From assembly GCA_024235015.1 (NCBI GenBank), contig JACKNG010000008.1, positions 1-64,000 of the forward strand: a stretch of 64,000 nucleotides of DNA, in the 5' to 3' direction. The position numbers were made by a program, and so were the translations under genes. This document shows positions 25,824-34,032 of this stretch, one piece after another (position 1 is the first letter of the stretch; each line of letters begins with the position of its first letter). The notes beneath the pieces are model-generated. The model was not told the origin of the DNA. It did not search any database and saw only the letters and a program-made list of their open reading frames with translations. This DNA is from Gammaproteobacteria bacterium (GTDB taxonomy: Bacteria > Pseudomonadota > Gammaproteobacteria > Ga0077536).

Positions 25824-28228
25824 GCAGCGTGGAGAAGCAAGCGGGTGACTGGCTCGGCGCCCGCCTCACGCGCAAGGAGGACCTGCGCCTGGTCACCGGC
25901 CAGGGCCGCTACCTCGCCGACCTCGTCCTGCCCGGCATGCTGCACGCGCTGTTCGTGCGCAGCGAGTACGCGCACGCCCGCATCAAGTCGATCGACGCGT
26001 CCGAGGCGCTCGCCCTGCCCGGGGTCGTCGCCGTCTACACCGGGGCCGACATCAAGGACAGCGTCAAGCCCATGCCGCAGAGCGTGGTGTTGCCCAACCT
26101 GCCGGCGCGCTACCCGACGTTCTGGCCGCTGGCCACCGACAAGGTCAAGTTCCACGGTGAGCCGGTCGCACTGATCGTCGCCCGCGACAAGTACGTCGCC
26201 GAGGACGCCGCCGAGCTGGTCTACGTCGACTACGAAGAGCTGCCGGTGATCCTCGACCCCGAGCGTGCGCTGGCGGCCGACTCGCCGCTGGTGCACGAGG
26301 AAGACGGCAGCAACGAGATCTTCGCCATGACCCTGACCGGCGGCGAAACGCCGGAGGGCCAGGCCGAGAACGCCGCCGAGGTCGAGAAGATCTTCCAGGC
26401 CGCCGACGTCGTCGTCAGCGAGCGTTTCCGCGTCCACCGCACCGGCATCACGCCGATGGAGCCGCGTGGCGTGCTGTGCGACTGGAACGACGCCGACGGC
26501 CTCACGGCCTGGATCACCACCCAGCGGCCGCACATCGATCGCCTCGCGCTGATCGACATCCTCGACATCCCCGGCGAGCAGGTGCGCGTGATCGCGCCGC
26601 GTGACCAGGGCGGCGGCTTCGGCGTCAAGGCGCCGTTCTACCGCGAGAACATCATGATTGCCTACGCCGCGCGGGCCCTGAAGCGGCCGGTGCGCTGGGT
26701 GGAATCACGCTACGAGAGCCTGATGAACGTCGGCCAGGAACGCGACCAGATCAACGATCTCGAGATCGCAGCAAGCAAGGACGGCAAGCTGCTCGCCGTG
26801 CGCAACCACGGCCTGGCCGACAACGGCGTCGGCACCACCGGCGTCTACTGGGGTTTCGTCATGCCCTTCCTCGGCGCGGTCGAACTGCCCAATGCCTACA
26901 CCTGGGAGCGCGGCGACGTGCGGCTGCGCGTGGCGACGACCAACAAGGCCTCGCTCACGCCCTCGCGCGCCTTCGGCCACTTCCCCACCCGCTTCGCGCT
27001 GGAACGCGCCATCGACATGGTCGCGCACCGCATCGGCATGGAGCCGGCCGAGCTCAGGCGCCGCAACCTCGTGCCCAGCCTGCCCTACACCTCGGTCACC
27101 AACGAGTACTACGACAGCGGCGACTTCCTGCGCGTGTGGGACAACCTGCTCGAACGGGCCGACCTGCCGGCCTTCCGCGCCGAGCAGGCCGCGGCACGCA
27201 AGCAGGGCCGCCACCTCGGCATCGGCTTCGCCTGCGGGGTCGAACTCTCGGGCGTGGCCTCGGAACTGCTGGTGCCAATGGAGAACCAGCCCGGTTACGG
27301 CGCCGCCACCGTGCGCCTCGACCCGCGCGGCAAGGTCATGGTCTTCGGCGGCGACGCACCGGGCGGCCAGGGCCACGAGACGACCACCGCGCAGGTCGTG
27401 GCGAGCCTCTTCGGTATCGACCCCAAGGACGTCGTCGTCACCACCGGCGATACCGGCACCACGCCCTTCGGCGCCGGCTCGATCGGCGCCCGCGCCGGCT
27501 CCTACTTCGTCAGCGCGGTGGCCAACGCCTGCCAGGAGCTGCAGGACAAGATCACCCGCATCCTCGCCCACGATCTGCAGATCGAGGCCAGCCGCCAGCA
27601 CTTCGAATTCAAGGACGGCGAGGTCGTCTATCTCGGCGACAGCAGCAAGCGCAAGACCTTCCGCGACATCGTCGAGCGCATCATCATGCACCCGATCAAC
27701 ATGCCCGAGGGCGAGGTCGGCGGGCTCGAGTGGACGGCCTTCTTCGAGGCGGCCAAGCCGATGATCTGCTTCAACGCCGATTGCTGCATCGTCGAGGTCG
27801 ACGTCGACTCGGGCAACTTCGAGATCCGCCGCTGGGTGACCTCGGAGGACGTCGGCACCCTGATCAATCCCAACATCGTCGACGGCCAGATGCACGGCGC
27901 CATCGTGCAGGGGCTGTCGAACGCCATGTTCGAGGAATTCGTCTACGACGAGCAGGGCCAGCAGCTCTCCGCCGATTTCGAGCATTACAAGCTCGCCACC
28001 GCGGCCGACGTGCCCGACATCGAGATCACCTATGCGCCGACGCCCTGCCCGCACACCCCGCTCGGCACGCGCGGCATCGGCGAGGGCCGCCCGAGTTCGG
28101 TGCCCGGCGCCCTGACCAACGCGGTGTGCGACGCCCTCGCCCCCTTCGGCGTCGAGCTGACCGAGCTGCCGCTGCGCCCCGACCGGGTGTGGCGCGCCCT
28201 GCAGGCGGCGCGGGGCGAGCGTCGATGA
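25820..28228 (+). CDS. Molybdopterin (large) subunit, CoxL-like aerobic hydroxylase of unknown substrate
   Basis: An 802-residue molybdopterin cytosine dinucleotide-binding subunit. Conserved stretches: QGGGFGVKAPFYREN, the GGQGHETTTAQV pterin loop, and GIGEGRPSSVPGALTNAV with the catalytic Glu. The active-site loop at 382-392 reads SRAFGHFPTRF where most family members have AYRGAGRPEA and form I CO dehydrogenases have AYRCSFR. It is therefore not a CO dehydrogenase of the known type, and substrate is open. It is in an operon with medium and small subunits and a CoxG-like gene. Moco supply genes start 5.8 kb further on. Confidence 0.9.
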   Translation: MSSVEKQAGDWLGARLTRKEDLRLVTGQGRYLADLVLPGMLHALFVRSEYAHARIKSIDASEALALPGVVAVYTGADIKDSVKPMPQSVVLPNLPARYPTFWPLATDKVKFHGEPVALIVARDKYVAEDAAELVYVDYEELPVILDPERALAADSPLVHEEDGSNEIFAMTLTGGETPEGQAENAAEVEKIFQAADVVVSERFRVHRTGITPMEPRGVLCDWNDADGLTAWITTQRPHIDRLALIDILDIPGEQVRVIAPRDQGGGFGVKAPFYRENIMIAYAARALKRPVRWVESRYESLMNVGQERDQINDLEIAASKDGKLLAVRNHGLADNGVGTTGVYWGFVMPFLGAVELPNAYTWERGDVRLRVATTNKASLTPSRAFGHFPTRFALERAIDMVAHRIGMEPAELRRRNLVPSLPYTSVTNEYYDSGDFLRVWDNLLERADLPAFRAEQAAARKQGRHLGIGFACGVELSGVASELLVPMENQPGYGAATVRLDPRGKVMVFGGDAPGGQGHETTTAQVVASLFGIDPKDVVVTTGDTGTTPFGAGSIGARAGSYFVSAVANACQELQDKITRILAHDLQIEASRQHFEFKDGEVVYLGDSSKRKTFRDIVERIIMHPINMPEGEVGGLEWTAFFEAAKPMICFNADCCIVEVDVDSGNFEIRRWVTSEDVGTLINPNIVDGQMHGAIVQGLSNAMFEEFVYDEQGQQLSADFEHYKLATAADVPDIEITYAPTPCPHTPLGTRGIGEGRPSSVPGALTNAVCDALAPFGVELTELPLRPDRVWRALQAARGERR

Positions 28229-28319
28229 TCGACGCCGCGGGCGCGTCCCCGCTCACCCCGACCCGCGCGGCCCCGGCCGCCCCACCCTGAACCGATGCCG
28301 CGCGCCGACGAGGATCACC

Positions 28320-28901
28320 GTGGAACTGAAAGACCAGATTCGTATCGACGCGCCGCGCGAGCGCGTCTTCGCCGCCCTCAACGACGCCGAGGTGCTGCGC
28401 CAGGCGATCCCCGGCTGCGAGGCCATCGAGGCCACCGCCGACAACGAGTTCACCGCCACCGTCAGTGCCAAGGTCGGCCCGCTCAAGGCGCGTTTCAACG
28501 GCCAGGTCACGCTGTCGGACATCGTGCCGCCGGAATCCTACACCCTCGCCGGCGAGGGTCGCGGCGGGCCGGCCGGCCACGCCAAGGTCCGCTCCAACGT
28601 GCGCCTGGAGCCTGACGGCAATGCCACCGTGCTGCACTACGACGTGCGCGCCGACATCGGTGGCAAGCTCGCCCAGCTCGGCGGCTCGCTGGTGCAGAAG
28701 ACGGCGGAGAAGCTCGCCGCCGAGTTCTTCCGGAACTTCGAGGAACTGGTGGCAGGCGAAGCGAAAGGTGGCGACCAGGCAGCAACGGCGGCCGAGATCG
28801 AAACGACCACGGCCGGGGCCGCGGTCGGCGGCAAGCTCACCTGGTTGTGGCTTGCCGGCGGCGCGCTGGCGCTGGCGGTGATCGCCTGGCTCGCGCTCTG
28901 A
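28320..28901 (+). CDS. CoxG-like SRPBCC protein with C-terminal membrane anchor
   Basis: A 193-residue protein. Residues 1-145 form the SRPBCC/CoxG fold (APRERVFAALNDAEVLRQAIPGCEAIE, SNVRLEPDG, KLAQLGGSLVQKTAEKLAAEFF). After an Ala/Thr linker, residues about 174-192 form a transmembrane helix. CoxG recruits CO dehydrogenase to the membrane and binds menaquinone-like lipids; here the anchor is built in, suggesting the hydroxylase delivers electrons to the quinone pool. GTG 28320 starts it, 91 bases after the large subunit. Confidence 0.88.
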   Translation: MELKDQIRIDAPRERVFAALNDAEVLRQAIPGCEAIEATADNEFTATVSAKVGPLKARFNGQVTLSDIVPPESYTLAGEGRGGPAGHAKVRSNVRLEPDGNATVLHYDVRADIGGKLAQLGGSLVQKTAEKLAAEFFRNFEELVAGEAKGGDQAATAAEIETTTAGAAVGGKLTWLWLAGGALALAVIAWLAL

Positions 28902-28961
28902 CGCTGACTGACGGACGCAAAGCTGCCGCGGAGTAGAGACAACGGGGGAACGGGGAGGAAT

Positions 28962-29027
28962 GGGGACAGTTTACTTTGGGTCAGCGTTCAACCACGGCCA
29001 GAGCGTGACGCAAAGTAAACTGTCCCC
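28962..29027. repeat. 17-bp perfect inverted repeat, REP-like palindromic element
   Basis: GGGGACAGTTTACTTTG (28962-28978) is exactly complementary to CAAAGTAAACTGTCCCC (29011-29027), with a 32-base spacer. G/A-rich sequence precedes the left arm and C/T-rich sequence follows the right arm, extending the symmetry imperfectly. It sits in the 321-base gap between the coxG-like gene and the DUF1499 gene, which otherwise holds no gene I can support. The arm resembles GGGGACAG-type palindromes that are scattered through many proteobacterial genomes near REP-associated tyrosine transposases; no transposase is present here. Confidence 0.75.
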
Positions 29028-29222
29028 GTTCCCCTCTCCCGCTCCCCCCTCCCGTTTCCCCCGCGCTTCCCGTTGCTGCCGATCCGCTCGGCCGCAACCC
29101 GGCACGGCCGCGCGGCGGGAGGTTCCGGCTCCAGCGCACGGTTCGTCTCGTCCACGGCTTCCCGCGTGCGGCCTTCGTCGACGCGTCCCGCATCGACTGC
29201 GGGACGTCGTGTGCCACGCGGC

Positions 29223-29684
29223 TCAGTGCGCCGCGCGCAGGCCGGCGCGCAGGGCCTCGATACGTTTGCGGTTGGCCCCGAGATCGGAGTAGCCGACGCG
29301 CGAGGCCGAGCGCCAGTGCAGGGTGTCACCGTCGCGCCGCAGTTCGAGGTCGTCGACGAAGTGGAACACCCGGCTGGTGAACGTGGCGTGCAGGTAGTCG
29401 TCACGGCTGCTCAGGATGCGCCCACCGGCCGCGCGTACGGCCGCTTCCACCGTGCCCCAGTCGAGATCCCTGGCGCCTTCGAACGGCGCCACCGCGTGCA
29501 CCGCATCGGTTACCGCGACGTTCTCGCTGACCACGCAGTTGGGCGCCGCGCCGCAGGTCGCCAGCCGCCCACCGGTGATGCCGCCGGCACGCGAATCCGT
29601 GCGTCCCGACCACCAGCCGAGGACGGCGAAGACGAGCGGCGGCAGGACGACGACGACGAGCAGGAGTTTCACGCCGCGCGGCAT
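29223..29684 (-). CDS. DUF1499 family protein
   Basis: A 153-residue protein with an N-terminal transmembrane or signal segment (residues 4-22, VKLLLVVVVLPPLVFAVLGW). The family signature CGAAPNCVVSENV is followed by WGTVEAAVRAAGGRIL, YLHATFTSRVFHFVDDLEL and SASRVGYSDLGANRKRIEAL, all typical of DUF1499. Function is unknown; it is probably periplasmic and membrane attached. It lies 10 bases downstream of the AmiS-like gene. Confidence 0.8.
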   Translation of the reverse strand: MPRGVKLLLVVVVLPPLVFAVLGWWSGRTDSRAGGITGGRLATCGAAPNCVVSENVAVTDAVHAVAPFEGARDLDWGTVEAAVRAAGGRILSSRDDYLHATFTSRVFHFVDDLELRRDGDTLHWRSASRVGYSDLGANRKRIEALRAGLRAAH

Positions 29685-29694
29685 CCGGGCGCGG

Positions 29695-30195
29695 TCACCA
29701 GTTGCCGGTGAGTACCAGCAGGCCCGGGATCCAGCAGGTGAAGACACCGACGCCGATGGTCGCGAACGGCAGCACGCGGCCGAAATCGCGCTCCCGCACG
29801 TTGGCCTCGTAGAACATGTACCAGAGCGCGCCCCAGATCAGCCAGAAGGTGCCGAAACGCAGGTCACCGCCGGTGTAGGCCACGATCGCGCAGGGGATGG
29901 TGGTCAGAGCGACGAAGAAGCAGAACCAGCCGAAGCCGCGCATGTCGAGCTCGAACCAGATGCTGACGGCGACGTAGAGGTAGGTGAAGGTGAACAGGAA
30001 GAAAGTCGCGACGCCGAAGTAGTCCTGCGTGGTCTCGGCGCGGAACAACTGCATCAGGCTCGCCACCAGGGCCAGCGCGCCGACCATGAAATTCATCACC
30101 GCCATCGAACGGCCGTCGACCCGTCCCAGGCCGCCCATGCCATTGACCAACAGCACTGCACCGACGTACAGCAGGATTACCCCGACCAGGCCCAT
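29695..30195 (-). CDS. AmiS/UreI family membrane protein
   Basis: A 166-residue protein with six predicted helices and no soluble domain, matching the size of AmiS/UreI channels (about 170-195). Visible family-like segments are GVILLYVGAVLLVNGMGGLG at the N-terminus, FLFTFTYLYVAVSIW and FGTFWLIWGALWYMFYE. Members pass urea or short-chain amides. No urease or amidase gene is adjacent, so a substrate cannot be named. The 233 bases upstream (30196-30428) show no gene I can support. Confidence 0.65.
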   Translation of the reverse strand: MGLVGVILLYVGAVLLVNGMGGLGRVDGRSMAVMNFMVGALALVASLMQLFRAETTQDYFGVATFFLFTFTYLYVAVSIWFELDMRGFGWFCFFVALTTIPCAIVAYTGGDLRFGTFWLIWGALWYMFYEANVRERDFGRVLPFATIGVGVFTCWIPGLLVLTGNW

Positions 30196-30428
30196 ACTCT
30201 CCCCTCCCCCGTTTGTGATGGCGGCCCGTGCGACCGGGAACCGCCCCGGCACGCTAGCACGGTTCATCGGCGTGACCTAGCGCCTGTTCGATGGCCGCGC
30301 GGCCGGGGCGGACCGCAACGACCGGCAGCGCCGCACGGGCGAGCGCCGGATTGCCGCCCGGCAGCACGACGGCCGGGCTGACCGGCGCGGCAGCGAGCGC
30401 CTCGCGGGAGGGCAGGTGCGCAGCAGAC

Positions 30429-31478
30429 TCAGACGGCCTCCAGGCGATAACTCGAACCAACCACGCTGGGCGCATAGCGTCCCGGCGCGAAGCGTCCGGC
30501 CAGCGCCGCCTTGGCCCGCCAGCCCGTGCAATGGCCCGGCGCGACGATGCGCGGCGCGATGCGGCCGTCGAGATCGGCCACGGTATCGTCGATGCGCAGT
30601 TCCATCGCCTTGCCGGCGAGGTGGTAACCGCCGAGGACGACGTCGATGGGCTGCCCCGGGAAAGCGCCCTGGGCGCCGAGACAGGCATTGACGATACCGG
30701 CATGCGAGCAGGCCGACAGCACGCTCACGCCGCGCCCGCGCACCCGCGCGGCGACGAAGCGCTCGTCCATGATCAGCGGGTCGGCGACGGCGCTGTCGCC
30801 GTGGAAACTGTGGTGGCCGACCAGGCCGGTCTCGTAGGCCGTCACGCGCGGGATGGCACCGCTGGCGTAGAAGAAGCCGTCGACCAGGGCCTGGGCGCCG
30901 GCATGGCGTTCGACGACCCCGCCGGCGGCCTCCATGGCGGCGAAGTCGGGCTCTTCGGGCAGCAGGATCATCGTCCCGCTGGGCAGCTGTACGCCGCGCT
31001 GGTCGGGGCGATCGGGATGCAGGTCGACGATCGGCGCAGGCCGGCCGGCCGCCTTGCGCGCGGCGGCGATGGCAGCGATGACCGTGGGGAAACCGCCGCT
31101 GTGATCCCAGTGCCAGTGCGAGAGGAAAATCCGCTCGATCACGGCCAGGTCGACGTCGAGCCGGCGCGCGTTGGCCAGCCACACGTCGGCATAGGGTCCG
31201 ACGTCGAACAGCATGCTGCGCGTCTCGCCGCCGTGGCTGCCGGTGAGCAGCACGGAGAAGCCATGGCAGGCACAGCACAGGTGGTCGAACACCGTGGTGC
31301 AGGCGTGGCCCTCGTGGTGGCGCGAGGGCGGCAGCCGCGCGGCCAGGCGCGCCGCCTCCGGCACCTGGGGCAGGCCCTCGTCGACGCTCGACAGGGTGTC
31401 GGTCTCGTTGTCGACCACCACCAGCAGTTCGAGCCGGTCGAGTTCGCGGGTCGTCGCGGCAACGTCGGTGTCGTTCAT
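30429..31478 (-). CDS. Metallo-beta-lactamase fold hydrolase, COG1237 type
   Basis: A 349-residue protein. The HxHxDH metal site is SHWHWDHSGG at about residues 119-128. DNETDTLS near residue 23, HGFSVLL near 72, SACSHAGIVNACLG near 257 and APGHCTGW near 315 are landmarks of the COG1237 group. That group includes an archaeal protein implicated in methanopterin synthesis, but most members are uncharacterised. No signal peptide. Its start overlaps the stop of the upstream phosphoesterase gene by 4 bases, in a three-gene run with ampG. Confidence 0.8.
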   Translation of the reverse strand: MNDTDVAATTRELDRLELLVVVDNETDTLSSVDEGLPQVPEAARLAARLPPSRHHEGHACTTVFDHLCCACHGFSVLLTGSHGGETRSMLFDVGPYADVWLANARRLDVDLAVIERIFLSHWHWDHSGGFPTVIAAIAAARKAAGRPAPIVDLHPDRPDQRGVQLPSGTMILLPEEPDFAAMEAAGGVVERHAGAQALVDGFFYASGAIPRVTAYETGLVGHHSFHGDSAVADPLIMDERFVAARVRGRGVSVLSACSHAGIVNACLGAQGAFPGQPIDVVLGGYHLAGKAMELRIDDTVADLDGRIAPRIVAPGHCTGWRAKAALAGRFAPGRYAPSVVGSSYRLEAV

Positions 31479-32062
31479 GGGGGGACTCCTTCATTCTGTC
31501 GTGGAACCGGCGGGACACGCTGGTCGGGGGCGAAACCGTTCTCGGCCACGTACCAGTCCCGTGCGCCGACGCTCAGGCCCAGCCAACCCGCGCCCCCGTA
31601 GGCGCGTGCCCGCCCGGCCGCGCCGGGATTGACCACCCACGGCAGGGCCGAGGCGTCCTGCAGCCGCCGGTGGCTGTGACCGTACACGACCAGCCGTGCC
31701 CGCGGCCAGGCGGCGCGCAGGCGGGCGTGGCGCAGCCGCGCATTCGACCATTGATGACCATGGACGACGACCAGGGTGCCGCCGCGCAACTCGATGGCCA
31801 GTGCCGCGGGCAGCGCGGCGAGGCGCGCAGCCTCGTCGCGCGGCCACTTCGCCGTGACGTCGTTGTTGCCTGCCACCGCGAGGGTCGGTGCCAGCGCGGC
31901 GAGCGTGTCGAGCACCGCGCCGCCGCCGACGTCGCCCGCATGCACGACGAGGTCGGCCGCGGCCAGGCCGGGGAGGAGATCGTCGGCCAGGGCACCGTGG
32001 GTGTCGGCCAGCAGGGCGATGCGCCGCGCCGCCGGCCAGCGCTGTGTGACGGTCGTCGTCAC
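31475..32062 (-). CDS. Metallophosphoesterase (YfcE/MJ0936-like)
   Basis: A 195-residue calcineurin-fold phosphoesterase. The metal ligands are visible in ALLADTHG (residues about 15-22), VVHAGDVGG, AGNNDV, VVHGHQW and YGHSHR. Such small enzymes hydrolyse phosphodiesters, natural substrate usually unknown. GTG 32062 is chosen because it overlaps the AmpG stop by 4 bases (GTGA) and places the DTHG motif at the usual distance from the N-terminus. Confidence 0.88.
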   Translation of the reverse strand: MTTTVTQRWPAARRIALLADTHGALADDLLPGLAAADLVVHAGDVGGGAVLDTLAALAPTLAVAGNNDVTAKWPRDEAARLAALPAALAIELRGGTLVVVHGHQWSNARLRHARLRAAWPRARLVVYGHSHRRLQDASALPWVVNPGAAGRARAYGGAGWLGLSVGARDWYVAENGFAPDQRVPPVPRQNEGVPP

Positions 32063-33348
32063 CGCTCCACCTCCTGGCGCGCGAGCCACAGCACGAGGGC
32101 GATGGCCGGCAGCCCGAGCAGGGCCGCGACGACGAAGAACACCGCGTAGCCGTAGCCGTCGACGATCATGCCGGAGAAGCCCGATACGAACTTGCCGGGC
32201 AGGGTCATCAAGGAGCTGAACAGCGCGTACTGGGTTGCCGTGTAGGCCTTGTTGGTGAGGCTGGAGAGGTAGGCGATGAGCGCCGTCGCGGCAATGCCGC
32301 CGGAGACGTTGTCGGCCGAGATCACCACCGCCAGGTAGACCACGCGAGGTTCGAGGATGGCGAGGGCGGCGAACAGCAGGTTGGTCAGTGCCACCGCCAC
32401 CGCGCCGAGCAGGAGCGGGCGCATCAGGCCCAACTTTGCCACCAGCACGCCGCACAACGCCGAGCCCGCGATGCTCATCACGAAGCCGAACACCTTGGCG
32501 ACGCTCGCGATCTCGGCCTTGGAGTAGCCGAGGTCGAGGTAGAAGGGGTTGGCCATGATGCCCATGACGATGTCGCTCAGGCGGAACACCGCGACGAAGG
32601 CCAGGATGGCCAGCGCGTGGCGACCGTGGCGGACGAAGAAGTCACGGAACGGGCCGAGCACGGCATCGCTGAACCAGGCGCCCAGGCCGTCTTGCCGCGC
32701 TCCCGGGGCGACCGCGGCCGCACCCGGCGGCTCGGCGATCAGCACCACCGTGATCGCGCCCACGCCCATCAGGCAGGCCATCACGGTATAGCTCGCGACC
32801 CAGCCGAAGTATTCGGCGAGGTAGAGTGCGCCGGCCCCCGCGACCAGCAGGCCGACGCGGTAGCCGAACACGTAGGCGGCCGACATCGCGCCCTGCCAGG
32901 CGGTCTCCACGGCGTCGATGCGATAGGCGTCGATGGCGACGTCCTGGGTGGCCGAGGAGAAGGCCACCAGCAGCGCGGCCAGGCCGAGCGCGGAGAGGTT
33001 GGCGGGCCCTGCGGCCGCCATCAGCAGCAGGCCGGCGCTCACCCCGATCTGACCGACCAGCATCCAGCTCCGCCGGCGCCCGAGCGCCGCGCCCACCAGC
33101 GGCAGGCGCAGGGAATCGACCACCGGTGCCCACAGCACCTTGATCGAATAGGTGATGCCGATCCAGGCGAAGAAGCCGATGGCGGTGCGTGACACGCCGC
33201 CCTCGCTCAGCCATGCCGACAGCGTGGAGAACACCAGCAGGAACGGCAGGCCGGCGGCGAAACCGAGCAGGCACATGGCGATGACCTGCGGCTTCGCGTA
33301 GAGACTGGCGGCCTGCCGCCAGGAAACTGCCTCGATGTCGCGGCTCAA
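32059..33348 (-). CDS. ampG: AmpG-like MFS muropeptide permease
   Basis: A 429-residue inner-membrane transporter with about 12-14 helices. The N-terminus (MCLLGFAAGLPFLLVFSTLSAWL, GITYSIKVLWAPVVD) and SSATQDVAIDAYRID are hallmarks of AmpG, which imports GlcNAc-anhydroMurNAc peptides for cell-wall recycling. The start is TTG at 33348 with a GAGG just upstream; no earlier in-frame start is visible and the next Met is 26 residues in. First gene of the run leading to the phosphoesterase and the COG1237 protein. Confidence 0.9.
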   Translation of the reverse strand: MSRDIEAVSWRQAASLYAKPQVIAMCLLGFAAGLPFLLVFSTLSAWLSEGGVSRTAIGFFAWIGITYSIKVLWAPVVDSLRLPLVGAALGRRRSWMLVGQIGVSAGLLLMAAAGPANLSALGLAALLVAFSSATQDVAIDAYRIDAVETAWQGAMSAAYVFGYRVGLLVAGAGALYLAEYFGWVASYTVMACLMGVGAITVVLIAEPPGAAAVAPGARQDGLGAWFSDAVLGPFRDFFVRHGRHALAILAFVAVFRLSDIVMGIMANPFYLDLGYSKAEIASVAKVFGFVMSIAGSALCGVLVAKLGLMRPLLLGAVAVALTNLLFAALAILEPRVVYLAVVISADNVSGGIAATALIAYLSSLTNKAYTATQYALFSSLMTLPGKFVSGFSGMIVDGYGYAVFFVVAALLGLPAIALVLWLARQEVER

Positions 33349-33473
33349 GCCTCAACCCCCGGGATCGCGGCGCGGTAACCCGCACCGCGCCGGCGCCATT
33401 CTACGCGCCGTTGCAGGCGGCGCGGCGCTGAACGAGACTCCCACCCCGGACCGTCAACCTGGGATGCAAGCCG

Positions 33474-33941
33474 ATGGGCGTCGAGATCGAACGTAAGTTC
33501 CTCCTCCGGGACGAGCGCTGGCGCGCCGAGGTCAGCCACACCGTGCGCATGTGCCAGGGCTACCTGGCCTCGCACCCGGAATGCTCGGTGCGCGTGCGCA
33601 TCGAGGGCGAGCAGGCGCGCCTCAACATCAAGAGCGCGACGCTCGGCATCGAGCGCCGCGAATTCGAGTATCCCATCCCGCGCGCCGATGCCGAGATCAT
33701 GCTGGCCGAGTTGTGCGGTGGTCGCACCCTGAGCAAGACGCGGCACTACGTGCCCTGTGCCGACCACGTGTTCGAGATCGACGAGTTCGACGGCGCCAAC
33801 GCCGGCCTGGTCGTCGCCGAGGTCGAGCTGGCCAGCGCGACGGAGGCCTTCCCCTGCCCGGCGTGGCTCGGCGAAGAGGTCTCGAACGACCGTCGCTACT
33901 ACAACGTGTGCCTGCTCGAACATCCCTATTCGCGCTGGTGA
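33474..33941 (+). CDS. CYTH domain inorganic triphosphatase
   Basis: A 155-residue single CYTH domain protein. The N-terminal EIERKFLL motif and alternating charged residues in the beta strands (SVRVRIEG, RLNIKSA, REFEYPIP, SKTRHYV, FEIDEF, VAEVEL) form the triphosphate tunnel. The size fits bacterial CYTH tripolyphosphatases such as NeuTTM. It hydrolyses inorganic triphosphate or, in some members, makes cAMP. It precedes moaA by 91 bases. Confidence 0.92.
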   Translation: MGVEIERKFLLRDERWRAEVSHTVRMCQGYLASHPECSVRVRIEGEQARLNIKSATLGIERREFEYPIPRADAEIMLAELCGGRTLSKTRHYVPCADHVFEIDEFDGANAGLVVAEVELASATEAFPCPAWLGEEVSNDRRYYNVCLLEHPYSRW

Positions 33942-33989
33942 GCAACGACATTTCCACGTCGATTCCGCGGCTTTGTCGCAGCGGCCGCA

Positions 33990-33998
33990 TGCTACACT
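33990..33998 (+). promoter_or_regulatory. Candidate extended -10 promoter element upstream of moaA
   Basis: TGCTACACT, a TG-extended -10 box, ends 34 bases before the moaA ATG in the gap after the CYTH gene. TTGTCG at 33973-33978 is a possible -35 but the 14-base spacing is short. A molybdenum cofactor riboswitch does not fit in the 91-base gap as I read it. Confidence 0.35.
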
Positions 33999-34032
33999 TT
34001 GGCGTCCGCACAGGCCTGGACCCGATGCCCCG

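Noticed and set aside
24422..28901. Carbon monoxide dehydrogenase (form I) as the name for the coxMSL-like operon
   Set aside because: The large subunit lacks the AYRCSFR loop with the Cu-binding Cys; the position has Ala384.
30196..30428. Gene remnant upstream of the AmiS-like gene on the minus strand
   Set aside because: The frame continues past the beta-lactamase-fold gene stop in another phase and gives only Ala/Pro-rich sequence without any recognisable motif.
23324..32149. Other long antisense open frames across the coxMSLG and AmpG region
   Set aside because: Same cause; no family motif, and the genes on the opposite strand are well supported.
33942..34032. Molybdenum cofactor riboswitch before moaA
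   Set aside because: The 91-base gap is too short and shows no multi-stem structure of that class.
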